Source: Beroe ovata (Eukaryota; Ctenophora; Nuda; Beroida; Beroidae). Taken from it: DNA of 64,000 bases. A program made the position numbers and the translations under genes. Shown here one piece after another: positions 27,894 to 39,156 of this stretch. The number at the start of each line of letters is the position of its first letter. Position 1 is the first letter of the stretch. The stretch is from NCBI GenBank assembly GCA_946803715.1, contig CAMPET010000048.1, forward strand, positions 255,365 to 319,364, in the 5' to 3' direction. The notes under the pieces were generated by a model. That model did no database searches and had not been told where the DNA came from. It worked only from the letters and a program-made list of their open reading frames with translations.

Positions 27894-28685
27894 TCAACAC
27901 TTCAACCACGCAGATTTGAGCAGCAGCTTGAGGGAATCCCTATCAACGGGCTTGTTCCTCAGTGCTCGTCTAACAAATCTCCGGGCAGAAGAGGAGGCAG
28001 CATCATTGGTCCAGGGGAGGGGAGTGTCCGACACAATATCCTCAACACTCTGGAATGGGCAGTCCCCGTTCAGGAGGATGAACGTCAGGGACCCGATAGC
28101 CCACACTATCCCGTCAGTAGACTTGTACCGACCGGTAGTGTGGAATTCAGGGGGGTGGTAGATGTCAGTTCCCTGTAGCCGGTCGTAGGAGTCACTGACA
28201 AGGGATGCGGAGCCGAAATCAATCAGCTTGATTTGTTTGGTTTTCGGGTTGTAGAGTAGGTTTTCGTCCTTGATGTCCCGGTGATCGATCTTCTTGGAGC
28301 GGCAGTAGAGGACAGCACTGAGTGTCTGGGAGACAATGGAAGCGGCAGTGGACTCGGAGACGGGGACATCTCGTTTGTTGATGTAGGAGAAGAGGTCGGT
28401 GTATCCGGAGCAGTGCTCCATGAGGAGTATCCAAGTGCCCCTCTCGAAGAAGAAAGTTACGAACTTGATGATGTTCTTGTGGCGGAGTTGCCGCCACAGG
28501 AAGATCTCGTCAGGGATCTTCATTCCGTCTTCTGGACTGTAGGTGTACCGCTTCACTCGGTCGTCGGAGAAAAACTTGGCAGCGTAGGGATCGCCAGTTT
28601 TCTTGCAGTAAACTTTGAAAACTGAGCCAAAACCCCCGGTGCCGAGTTGTCTGGAAACGGTGAAACAATCGTTGAAAGTAGACAT
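27894..28685 (-). CDS. PIM-like serine/threonine protein kinase, intronless
   Basis: One frame of 263 codons is almost entirely a kinase domain. The glycine loop GTGGFGSV is at 15-22, VAIK-type Lys at 37 (YAAKF), the likely helix-C Glu near 60, catalytic HRDIKDEN at 135-142, DFG at 156-158 and the activation-segment end PPE at 178-180. The HRDIKDEN...LIDFGSA spacing, the PPE(F) after a G-x-DIY segment and the small size resemble PIM kinases, which are constitutively active Ser/Thr kinases promoting survival and growth. All catalytic residues are present, so it should be active. A TATA-like GTATAAATAC on the minus strand at 28721-28730 lies only about 35 bases before the ATG, implying a very short leader. 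CAMK-group relatives are an alternative. Lack of introns suggests a retrocopy or an expanded family. Confidence 0.85.
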   Translation of the reverse strand: MSTFNDCFTVSRQLGTGGFGSVFKVYCKKTGDPYAAKFFSDDRVKRYTYSPEDGMKIPDEIFLWRQLRHKNIIKFVTFFFERGTWILLMEHCSGYTDLFSYINKRDVPVSESTAASIVSQTLSAVLYCRSKKIDHRDIKDENLLYNPKTKQIKLIDFGSASLVSDSYDRLQGTDIYHPPEFHTTGRYKSTDGIVWAIGSLTFILLNGDCPFQSVEDIVSDTPLPWTNDAASSSARRFVRRALRNKPVDRDSLKLLLKSAWLKC

Positions 28686-28720
28686 AGTGAGAATGATATG
28701 ATTGATGTGAATTCCAGGCT

Positions 28721-28730
28721 GTATTTATAC
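28721..28730 (-). promoter_or_regulatory. TATA box upstream of PIM-like kinase
   Basis: GTATAAATAC on the minus strand ends about 35 bases before the kinase ATG at 28685. With normal TATA-to-start spacing, transcription would begin about 5-15 bases before the ATG. Confidence 0.5.
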
Positions 28731-29663
28731 AAATCCCAGCATGTAAATGTGACACGAGACCCCCTGATAGGGTCATCTGGTCTCGTATCACAACATGATA
28801 TGAAGTCACATGACACGCAGTAACGGAGATCAGGTGATTCGATCCTCCGTCTCTATCGTAACAGATCGTAACGGGCGCTGACACCACCCTGTTACGAGTC
28901 AATGGTCACGTGACACAGCGGGCATGCTGCACAATAGAGCATGATCATGTGACACCGTGATCAAGTCTCGACTGTATCTCGCTACGGCCGTAACGATGAT
29001 TTTGGCTTGTTTCAGTGGATGCTGACACAAGGAATTACACTGTTTTTCATCAGAATTGAGCTGATAACAGCCGTACTATGAATTGTCTGAAACATTAGAC
29101 ATGGAGTAGATGAGCTTAATTATTCCGAGATCGAATTTTCACTACTCCGGACTTCTGCAGCACGGTGCGATAGCAACACAATAGGCTGAACTGCACATGA
29201 AGAAACCTGCTCGGGTCACAGCGGATACCGCTAAATGAAATTACGGGTGAAAATATAATAATTTGCCGATTTCACTTCCTTTACCCCTTAATTTGTTTGT
29301 GTGATTCGTTTTACCGGTGTGTGCATTCTCCTCACAGGACATGATATTGAAACACTGAAACGTTCAATATATTGCGATATTTGGTGCACAAGCATGCGTG
29401 TCAGATACGCGTGTCATTTGACTGCATTGTACTTCACATCCATTTCATCGTAAATTGAGTGTTTTTCTACTCATCATGAGTAACTCATATGATAATTGGG
29501 ACGGCATAATTAAACCTTCACAAATAATTCATCACCACTGCATACCTTCTTGAAATGACTAGATTATAGCTGTGTTAATGTGGAATGAACGCTCTGTTGT
29601 TCCTATGGTGATAGTAGTTACTAAATTACTAAATTAGTGATAGGTACCTACAACAACAAATTA
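28731..29663. other. Intergenic region, no gene seen
   Basis: Between the kinase promoter and the retroelement-like repeats. It contains a palindromic GTCACGTGAC near 28903-28912 and otherwise unremarkable AT-rich sequence. Confidence 0.5.
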
Positions 29664-31134
29664 TTATGACAGTTATGACAAATATACCGCCGTGAATATG
29701 TGAATATGTGACAGTGTCACAATGTGTGACCGTGTGTACGAGACTAGTGGTTTCTATGTGGTTTGCATGTGGCTGTTGCTAGGTGTGGTGCTAGGATGCA
29801 GTGCGTTGCTAGGTGCGTTGCTAGGATGCAGTGCGTTGCTAGGTGCGTTGCTAGGTGCGTTGCTAGGATGCAGTGCGTTGCTGGGTTATGAGAGCACTGA
29901 GTATGTGAGGTTGTGGGGTTGTCATGTATAACCACCAGTATTTTTGTTCCTTCTCTCATCACTAAATAGTGTACTTCGTGCATAAAGGGCACACCCTAAC
30001 TGAGTTAGGCCATTGCCCGCATACCACATAGGTCATCACTCATCACACACCAGTTTAATGGTCATTGACTATCGATAGTCAATTCTATCAAGTCATTGAC
30101 CATTTTCTCTCACACACGTCAGTAACTCGACACAGGTCAAATTCCTTATGTACATTTTACCTACCCTGTCAATCAGCGGTAATTGATATATCACAGCGGT
30201 AATTGATACATGTCACATGAAGTAGTCGACAAAACACTGTGCAATTTGTCGAAACACAGTGTGTACTCTGTCAATTCTAGTTTATCAGCTGATATCTGCC
30301 GATGTGTCAGCAAATCCCTCCATAGTGTGTCTACTTTTTCGACTGGAGGCTTCAGACTTGTTCTAGGCTCAACGATGGATTATGAAGTGTTTGTTATGAT
30401 TCGCGTGTACATTGATATGCATCAAGGAAGTGCTTCCATCTTGATTCATTCTATGAGTCAAGCATGTGCTCCATTATACTCGTTGTATTTCAGCTGTTGT
30501 AGCCGCTAGACAATGCCTGTATTTTGCCGAGTCATTCTTGTATTAGTGAATCGTGCTTTTCTGTGCTAGTCTTTGTGCTTGCTCCTTTAGTCCTTTACAA
30601 GCTAGGTTTATATCAGTCTGCATGGGCGATAAGAAACATATACTGTTACTCGATACTACCACATTTGAGACCACAGTGTACCTTCTGTTATGTACGTGAG
30701 TTAAAACTAGCCAGCCACATTCACTACCTACGCTCTGTTTCCTGTCGTTTTGCTTACATTTTCGGTCCACTTTACCCTGATAGTAGCATCAGCTATAAGC
30801 TAGTTAGGAGGAAACGCATTCAAGTCGAAAGCGTGCGTCTACCGCTAAATAAGTTATTCCTATGGCACCTGCCTAGAGCGTGATGAATTCCTGTCCACGT
30901 GTGCTATACACGTATGTATCCACGTGTGCTATACATTTGACATTCTCAGAATTCCGAGTCCAGTGGAGGGACAGTTGGTGCAATTGTAATTCTATCATAG
31001 TAGACTACAATGCGTACACTGGTAACTTCATCATCGTGTACTACACAGCAATTGTACTTGTTGACACGCTATCTGTTTAGTTTATCGAATGGTGTAGTGT
31101 AAACGCTAGAGTATATTTTGTTTAGTGGAAAGCA
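29664..31134 (+). repeat. Left copy of 1.47-kb direct repeat (candidate 5' LTR)
   Basis: It begins TTATGACAGTTATGAC and ends TTTAGTGGAAAGCA. It contains a GTTGCTAGGTGC/GTTGCTAGGATGCAGTGC minisatellite (about 29775-29882) with more units than the right copy, and a 99-codon open frame at 30210-30509 that is largely preserved in the other copy. That frame has no recognisable domain. Confidence 0.75.
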
Positions 31135-31305
31135 TAGTTCATCGATAGCAGTCCTTGCTTAGTCGCTGTTTTGCCTTATTGTCATGGTTTAGTACGGAGT
31201 AAAAATTTACATAGCACGTGTCTTGAGCCGCGCAAGAATGGCAGATGATACGAGTGTAAGATTCCTGAGTCCGTACGAGCGTCCTGATTGGGTGGCAGCC
31301 CAAGN

Positions 31306-32766
31306 TTATGACAGTTATGACAAATATACCGCCGTGATTATGTGACATTGTGACAGTGTCACAATGTGTGACCGTGTGTACGAGACTTGTGAACTCTTTG
31401 TGGTTTCTAAGTGGCTGTTGCTAGGTGCGTTGCTAGGATGCAGTGCGTTGCTGGGTGCGTTGCTAGGTGCGTTGCTAGGATGCAGTGCGTTGCTGGGTTA
31501 AGAGTGTACTGAGTATGTGAGGTTGTCATGTATAACCACCAGTATTTTTGTTCCTTCTCTCGTCACTACATAGTGTACTTCGTGCATAAAGGGCACACCC
31601 TAACCGAATCAGGCCATTGCCGCATACCACATAGGTCATCACACACCAGTATAATAATAGTCATTGACTATCGATAGTCAATTCTATCAAGTCATTGACC
31701 ATTTTCTCTGACAAACACGTCAGTAACTCGACACTGGTCAAATTCCTAATGTTCATTTTACCTACCCTGTCAATCAGCGGTAATTGATATATCACAGCGG
31801 TAATTGATACATGTCACACGAAGTAGTCGACAAAACACTGTGCAATTTGTCAAAACACAGTGTGTACTCTGTCAATTCTAGTTTATCAGCTTATACCTGC
31901 CGATTTGTCAGCAAATCCCTCCAGAGTGTGCCTACTTTTTCGACTGGCGGCTTCAGACTAGTTCCAGGCTCAAAGATGGATTATGAAGTGTATGTTATGA
32001 TTCGCGTGTACATTGATATGCATCAAGGAACTGCTTCCATCACGATTCATTTTATGAGTCAAGCATGTGCATTGTGCTCTATTATTCTCGTTGTATTTCA
32101 GCTGTTGTAGCCGCTAGACAATGCCTGTATTTTACCGAGTCATTCTTGTATTAGTGTATCGTGCTTTTCTGTGCTAGTCTTTGCGCTTGCTCCTTTACAA
32201 GCTAGGTTTATATCAGCCTGCATGGGCGATAAGAAACATATACTGTTACTCGATACTACCACATTTGATACCACAGTGTACCTTCTGTTATGTACGTGAG
32301 TTAAAACTAGCCAGCAACATTTACTACTAGCCAGTACAGCAACATTTATATGATACGCTCTGTTTCCTGTCGTTTTGCTTACATTTTCGGTCCACTTTAC
32401 CCTGATAGTTGCATCAGCTATAAGCTTTTTAGGTGGAAACGCATTCAAGTCGAAACGGTGCGTCTACCGCTAAATAAGTTATTCCTATGGCACCTGCCTA
32501 GAGCGTTTTGAATTCCTGTCCACGTGTGCTATACACGTATGTATCCACGTGTGCTCTACATTTGACATTCTCAGAATTCCGAGCCCAGTGGAGGGACAGT
32601 TGGTGCAATTGTAATTCTATCATAGTAGACTACAATGCGTACACTGGAAACTTCATCATCGTGTACTACACAGCAATTGTACTAAGTACTTGTTGACACG
32701 CTATTTGTTCAGTTTATCGAATGGTGTAGTATAAACGCTAGAGTATATTTTGTTTAGTGGAAAGCA
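31306..32766 (+). repeat. Right copy of 1.47-kb direct repeat (candidate 3' LTR)
   Basis: Starts directly after the single n at 31305 and ends AAAGCA at 32766. Compared with the left copy it has fewer GTTGCTAGG units (about 31420-31496) and small indels near 32320-32350. Its true left boundary may be hidden by the gap. Confidence 0.75.
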
Positions 32767-32806
32767 GTTTTAAACTTTACTACACTACTTTATACAATCA
32801 AATTTG

Positions 32807-33044
32807 AGGATGTCAAGTGAAATATGAACTGAGAAGCCAACTCGTGGGTAGCTGGATAGAGGGGGGATGGTCAGTGAATGTGGCTGTCTGAGGGGTCGCT
32901 CGTGAAGCGGGCATGAGTGGGGGCTGAGAGGCTGTGGTCCTGGGGCACAGAAGACTGGCACCTCCTATCACCTTTGAGATGAGTATATATGTGTACACGT
33001 TGTGTGCTTCATGTTGCTCAGCTCATATTTTTACTTGACATCCT
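32807..33044. mobile_element. Short MITE-like element with ~22-bp terminal inverted repeats
   Basis: AGGATGTCAAGTGAAATATG at 32807 is mirrored by the complement of CTCATATTTTTACTTGACATCCT ending at 33044, with two small differences. The ~190-base interior has no coding potential. No unambiguous target duplication is seen. The element lies directly right of the LTR-like repeat. Confidence 0.55.
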
Positions 33045-33138
33045 AAAAAATTTTTTTGAGTCGTGTTGCAAATTGTCCTGACAGACTATAGACATCCCAC
33101 AATGTATTTACTAGTTAATATTGTAGTAGGCAATTAAC

Positions 33139-33297
33139 NNNNNNNNNNNNNNNNNNNNNNNNNNNNNNNNNNNNNNNCAGACACACACACACACACAGAC
33201 ACACACACACAGAAACACAGACACACACAGACACAGACATACACACTAACACAAACAGACACACACACAGACACACAAACACACACACACAGGCACA
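33139..33297 (+). repeat. Assembly gap plus CA-rich microsatellite
   Basis: 39 N (33139-33177) followed by about 115 bases of imperfect CACA/CAGACA repeat. The microsatellite abuts the first visible exon of the next gene and obscures its acceptor. Confidence 0.9.
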
Positions 33298-36200
33298 GAC
33301 ACGAGCCGCAAGTGAGGCGGAGACGAGGACTCTTCATGTACGGATTTGTGGTCCTGGCGTTCGTACTGGCGGCTGTTGAAATGGGCATTAACGAGTGGGG
33401 CATACTCAAGATGTCGAATAGTGGGCACGTCTGTGAGAGGTGGAGACAGTCACATCACCTGGCGTTCATCACCTCACTCGCGCCAGGTACAATAGTCTCC
33501 ATATAATTGGGACACATAATATATCGCAATGACGGGCCCTGATTATTCAAGATAGCGATGGTAAAGTCTAAAAGAGTATTTCTAGAACAAGCTTATTCCG
33601 GAATTGAGCATATCATTATTCTCAGGGAATAACAATTTTTCCTGGCCTCACGTTCACCAGAGACTATATTAGCTATGGAGCACTGATAAATCGTGCAGCT
33701 ATACCTTGCTCATGCAAATACCACCGCACAAGAGATATTTTATAAAATTGAGATGCAAAACACAAGGAAATATGACGAATAAATATTTCCAGGGTACATA
33801 TTCTTGTGGATAAGACAACACGCGTTCTACAAGGACGCCATGCTAAAGACGCTCACAAACCGAAAACTGGCGTGGTTCAGGTCGGTTTCACCAAGACATC
33901 TGAATTGAATGTGTAATATGATGTACAAAATAAGGAGCTGAGACTTTTGTCTTTTCGTTCTAAAAAGGGCGCACGAGCAGAAATCAATGAATTCACTTAT
34001 TTTCGTCAATTCATAGGTACTACTCCCGTATAAAAGATGGTGATATTTGGCGCGAACAATACTTTCTCAACTTTACTTTAGAAATTTGCGAATTTTCGTT
34101 GCACGTATAGGATGGTATAATGACTATGCTGATGTTCTAGATTGTAATCTAGGGTGAAGTCCGCGAACTAATTTTGGGATAAGTGATGGCTCTTCCTCTT
34201 AGCGATAATACTAATAACGTGGGAGAATTTATCACTGTCAATGACATCTACTCACACTCTCAATCGTTTGTTTCAGTTGGGTTGTCCTGGCGTCATTCTT
34301 CGTTGGGTTTGGTTTCTTCATCAGTTTCTTCGGATCCCCAGCTTACAACCGTTCCCACGAATACGTCGTCATGAACTTTGCATGTTTCTCTGGGAAACAC
34401 AAGAACGTGTCAACACTATTCTACAGTATAGGTAATACTGTTGACGGATTGAATTAACCATTTTTCACTGTCGGCGTACCCCCAAATCTCTTAGTTTAGT
34501 CCCTGATCCGCCCCCCCACTTGAATCTCGATGCTAACTCCGTCAACACCCGCCTGCAGCTATTGCATTCCTGATATTCTACCAAACATCGCTTCTCTTCC
34601 TCTTCACTTACCCCATATGGAAGAGTAATCAGGAGGACGAGGAAATGAGCGAAACTATGGTGGTAATCATGGGATACATCCGGAAATGTCGTCTCCTCAC
34701 CATTATAACAGCCGGCACAGGCGAGTATTGTGTGAAGTGGACATGGGTGTGGTCAAACTATAGGTGTGGTCGGTGTTCTCCTGTAGGGGGAGAATTAGTA
34801 TAAACTCCATTTTGTAACATCGGTAACATAAGTAACTATGGATGCTCAACATCGTGAATGGACTAAGGAGTCTAGAGAGAAATGATAACTCACCCCCTCA
34901 CACAGATATCATAGCGTTTGCATGCTCGCTCTTCCTGAAGCGGATATGGAACGCACCCCTCACTGTGCTCACCACTATCTACGATATCGATCTCCTCACC
35001 AACCTGTGCTGTCTTCTCTTCTGTCTAAAACCGTGGAAAGACATCGTGTTTCCGTTCAGGTGAGTTTCTCCATGTGGCTATGTGGTATTGTGTTAAAATA
35101 GGGAGAGGTGCTATGATGCGAATGCATTTTGTAGCGGTGTCAATGCAAGATGTTAGGGATCATATTCTGGTGTTATTCTGTTGAGGGTTATGATGCAAAA
35201 AGGTGCTTATTCGAACCAGCATGAAATCTTGAAGAAAAAGCACGCTACGTGTACCAAAACTCTTGGAATAAGCAACAGAAAATAAACAATCCCGACATGG
35301 TAAATCGCAAATCTCGCAGGCTGCGAGATATCATTGTTTCCCACAAAGTTATCATGAAGGGTGACATTATTGTGATCAAAACATTGGATCGGGAAGGTGC
35401 AGAAAATGGGGTAATTTAACAAAAACAAATGTCAGTGGGAATAGTGGAAAAAACCAATTTCATATTCGGATCGATTTCCCTACTATTCGTACATCTTAGT
35501 GATTATCGTAGCGAATACAAATACGAGAGGAACTCTCTACTATTTTCTATTCGTCACAAGGTGCGAGCATGGGATAGATTCAGTAATGTAAATGTCGTGA
35601 TTTTGAGATGAAATTATGGCAGAATTGATCGGGGTGTCAGATATGTGTATGTTTGTACATTCTTGCGATTGATTTACCCATCAGGAATACAGCCCTTAAT
35701 ATAGCCACTTGAAGGTGGCAATGAATTTGGAAAAACATATTTCCTATTTGAGTTGCAAACTGTCTCCCCTCGTAGGCGCCGTAGTAGGCACGCCTCTGGC
35801 GGTCGATCCAATGCAAGCATGACCTATGTGGTGAGAAACAAGGCTGTCTTCATTGACAGTTGATATGGAGATACATCGGGAGGAGCAAGGTCAAATCATT
35901 GCATGCCATGGCAACCTGAATGTATGAATGTCTAGGCAGATATCAGTCTGTCAAAATGAAGCATCTTTGAAATGCAACTGGATGTGTTTAACTGAATGTG
36001 GGGTTTGCTTCCACATGAAAGTGTTAGGAGAGAGTCTATGTTGCATGTTCTATGTCATTTGTTCTGTGAGATACTGCATGAATGTATTGGAGCATCGTGT
36101 ATGAAATTTCCTAAATTCCGTGTCTTGACAGCGTGTCTTGATATGAAAACCGACCTCATACATCAACCAAATATACTAGAAATAACACCCTGTGACCCAA

Positions 36201-36430
36201 CAATAACTGATAACAGGCGGAAACGATGTCCTGATAACAGAGTTCCTGACAAGTACCGTGACTCGTACGTTAACTCCGATATTCGGAGCGAGGGACTCCA
36301 GCTCCAGTACCGGACAGTCCGACAGAACAGTGAGTCCACCTCGGTGGATGGGCCGGCACCTCACCATCATACCGTGTGCAGGATGATGTCTGTACCTGAG
36401 GATGAAAATGTCAGCCAGACTGTGATATAG
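33298..36430 (+). CDS. Multi-pass (7TM-like) membrane protein, amino terminus missing
   Basis: Six exons keep phase: about 33300-33486, 33793-33880, 34277-34431, 34559-34720, 34906-35059 and 36217-36430 (TAG). The intron after 34720 starts with GC (gcgagt), a GC-AG intron. Hydrophobic segments are MYGFVVLAFVLAAVEMG, a second spanning the first junction (HHLAFITSL...GYIFLWI), WVVLASFFVGFGFFISFFG, IAIAFLIFYQTSLLFLF, LLTIITAGTDIIAFACSLFL and TNLCCLLFC. The last exon encodes a hydrophilic ~70-residue cytosolic tail ending QTVI, a class I PDZ-ligand pattern. Six or seven segments suggest a GPCR-like receptor, but no family signature is recognised. The first exon(s) and start are lost in the repeat/gap region to the left. 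Similar topology to the 25.5-27.2 kb gene, but I see no clear sequence identity. Confidence 0.6.
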
Positions 36431-36768
36431 TAGACAGTTTTGAAGCATGTTGTTATAAGTTCTAATAGTGCCAAAATCTAGAGTTGAGTTTGTTTTTATG
36501 ACAGATGCCTTATAATTAACCCTGAAACATAAAAGTTAGTATCATTTGTCTACAGTACAGGCTAACCTCAAAACTGAAAACGCGCAATACCGCGCGCAAC
36601 AAATAACGCGCGGCGTGGGAAAAAGGTTTATGTCAATGTAGATGCCTACGACGTAAAATGTACTTTCCATGAGCATTTGTAGCTCGGTACTCGCGCCCCG
36701 GACATTTTGACAAATTGTTGCAAGATAGTTGCAAGAAATTGAGCCAAACCTTGCAGCGACTGTGTCCA

Positions 36769-38258
36769 TTACAATGAACCGGTAATATAGCTGTAGTATT
36801 CCGGGTCACTTTCTGCAGTTTCGGATGCAATGTCAGAATACAGCTGAGCGTCTAGGAGAGTAGGAGAGAGATTTGGGGGTACTTCTGGAGTATTCTTTCG
36901 GAGCGGGACCTTTTCGTGTATGTCTAACTCGATCTCTAGCTCTTCCACCTAGAAAAAAGCAGAAAATGGCGGGCAGATATCAGCGTTTGATTCATTGCAG
37001 CGATAAGGAGACTCCTTTCTCAAATTAAATCACAGTGTCCATGGCAAGCAACCTCTTTGTCAAGATGTCTGGCTTCGTCCATCAGGTTTATCAGTTTATC
37101 TATACCATCTGCTCTACTCTTGATCGCCCTCACTTTGTGCCGTGATGATGGCAATTCCTGATGGTGATGGTGTTGTCATGTACTATTGTCTATGTACAAT
37201 TGTCTATGTCTGTGATGGAGTGACAGACTCAAGTAATGAAACAGGTGATTGTAGTTTGGAAGTTGAAATCTTCTAACTGTTAATCGAGAATTGGCTGCCT
37301 TCAAAACATCTATAAGCCTTGTCTTTGCACATAAACCCAAATCGAATTTGAGTCTGTCAAACTCTACTTTGAGCCCATCGCGTCTGAAAGTGTTTCATAT
37401 GAACTGTGTAAGACTGTCTATAATATAAGATGTTTTCCCTCAATAAGGGAAACAATATCTTTTATAGACATCGTTCATGTTAAAATCGCAATTTGGGCGT
37501 GGTTTCGCGGCGAGTATGAATTTGTTGTGTGAGGGTAGGAGAGATGATCTGGTGGAAAAATAGTGTCGTCATAGAACTTTAGAATCGGATCAGAATCTCG
37601 AAAAAAGTCCTATTTTCATGCAAATACTACACATTCACATGTACTTTTGGTCGCTGAATCGATTCCCAGTCGAATTTTGGCCCTATCTGGCTTCCCTGAT
37701 GAGTTATCTGTCATATCTTCAAAAAAACTAGGGACTGGGTATGATGGTTGATATCATGGTATAAACTAAGCACTAATGGGTACTAGGTTGGTATGGAGTT
37801 AATGAAGAAGGATTGAACAACCCATTATGTCACACCACTGACGAAAAGCTGGGGGCACTGTTTTACATCATGTATTATCATCAGAATAAATACCAACTTA
37901 TCCAGGGAAACACCTAGTCACCACACTTCAAAATGAATACCAATAGGTAATGCTTTTTTATCAGGAAATGAACCTGTTCTTTTCAAGAATCTTGTGTATC
38001 TTTGCTCGCTCACGTTTTACAACAGTCCTGAAATAAGCAGACAAGATGTGTGATCTGTATGACAAGAAAGAGTGGGGCAACACTCAACCATGGATAGGAA
38101 GAGTAGCCCTAATACAGTTGCAGTGCATAATTCTTGGTACACAAAAGACACAAGGCATGTCAATATAACATGTACATTGCATTCTTAGAATTTTTCGGAG
38201 GAATTAAATAGAAATAATGAACTTACCGCCCTGTCTTCCCTGGATTGGCTTCAGTCAT
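36769..38258 (-). CDS. Small bHLH transcription factor, MAX-network-like
   Basis: Five exons join in phase to 158 residues: 38227-38258 (ATG), 37974-38027, 37278-37383, 37053-37157 and 36769-36948 (TAA). Residues about 15-65 form a bHLH domain: basic region KRERAKIHKILEKNRR, helix 1 LKVEFDRLKFDL, a short loop, then helix 2 KTRLIDVLKAANSRL. His22, Glu26 and Arg30 are spaced 4 and 4, the H-E-R code of class B bHLH proteins that bind CACGTG. The LEKNRR basic segment resembles MNT/MXD/MGA. A Leu/Ile-rich helical stretch (about 84-107) may be a dimerisation zipper, displaced by a Pro after helix 2. The acidic, Tyr-rich tail is unassigned. It should act in the nucleus as a dimer. Exon 3 donor (gttaga) is the weakest site. 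Confidence 0.65.
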
Positions 38259-39156
38259 CAGCTAGGAGTTTCACAAATTGGTGTCTCTCTTTTGAATAAC
38301 TCAAGAGCGCAGTCTATAGTGCAAGATTTTCAAATAGTGGGTTCATTCCATGTAATTCTTGAATTGAATAATTATATGAAGATGTGAAGTATGTATCAAC
38401 TCTAATATTCACTTTAGATAATGGATCCATCTCAGCAAAAGTTCCCTAGAAAGTACCCCAGTCTGAGCTGGGCCCGGGTAAGAAACATAACTAGGCTACA
38501 TGGACAATACCAAGTAATAATTCTATTCCTTCTAAAATTCTATTCCTTGTAAAATGACAAAATAAAAGTTGGGGCATATAAAATAATGTCAAATTTAATG
38601 CGCGGCGCGTCGCAATTTTATTCTTTGCTTACAATTAATTTTGATTGTAAGCTTGACGATGCGATCTTTGGGACCACAATGAATAGATAAACGACGCGAG
38701 CTATGATGAACATATTTGCAATTTGGAAGTTGCAAAAAAGTGCCGCGTGCCACATTGTCAGCCTTGAGCTTGCGCGGCGTAATTAATTCAATTTCATGAA
38801 GAGCGCACAGGAGCACTGAACTGACTACTAGAAAAACAAGATGTTGATTTCAAATGATTCATCTGAATTAGACAATTAAATTTGAATTGGCAATCAATCA
38901 CGAAATCTTACCCCGAATTCCGTGGCCCAGAAATAGGGAGAGAATTCGTTGCACTATCAGTAAAGTGGAATACACTGTTATTATATTTCTTGCACTAAAT
39001 GCAAAATGACAAACATTAAGTTAACTTTGCGACAAATACAATAACAATGACAATAAATTATTCTATGTTCTTTCAATATATTCAACACATACTTGAAAAC
39101 TCGTGTCTCAAAGTCAATGAGTTGAACTCGTAACTCTCATTGGAGAAAATCACATG
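38259..39156. other. Spacer between LYST 3' end and bHLH gene start
   Basis: Contains the 3' flank of LYST and the presumed promoter of the bHLH gene. A GCGC-rich patch at about 38600-38780 sits in AT-rich surroundings. No exon is seen. Confidence 0.5.

Larger units (their letters stand above)
29664..32766 (+). mobile_element. Probable LTR retrotransposon with collapsed interior
   Basis: Two direct repeats of about 1.47 kb, 29664-31134 and 31306-32766, are closely similar over their full length with scattered substitutions and small indels. Both end in AAAGCA, the CA expected at an LTR end. After the left copy there is a ~100-base leader, then an ATG at 31238 opening 22 codons (MADDTSVRFLSPYERPDW...) that run straight into a single n at 31305, after which the right copy starts. 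This is what a 5' LTR, the start of gag, an unassembled interior and a 3' LTR would look like. No primer-binding site starting TGG and no clear target-site duplication are visible, so a simple tandem duplication remains possible. Confidence 0.55.

Noticed and set aside
30210-32110. 99-codon frames repeated in both 1.47-kb copies
   Set aside because: Kept open mainly because the copies are closely related; no domain, no codon pattern I can distinguish from chance, and LTRs normally lack genes. Noted within the repeat entry only.
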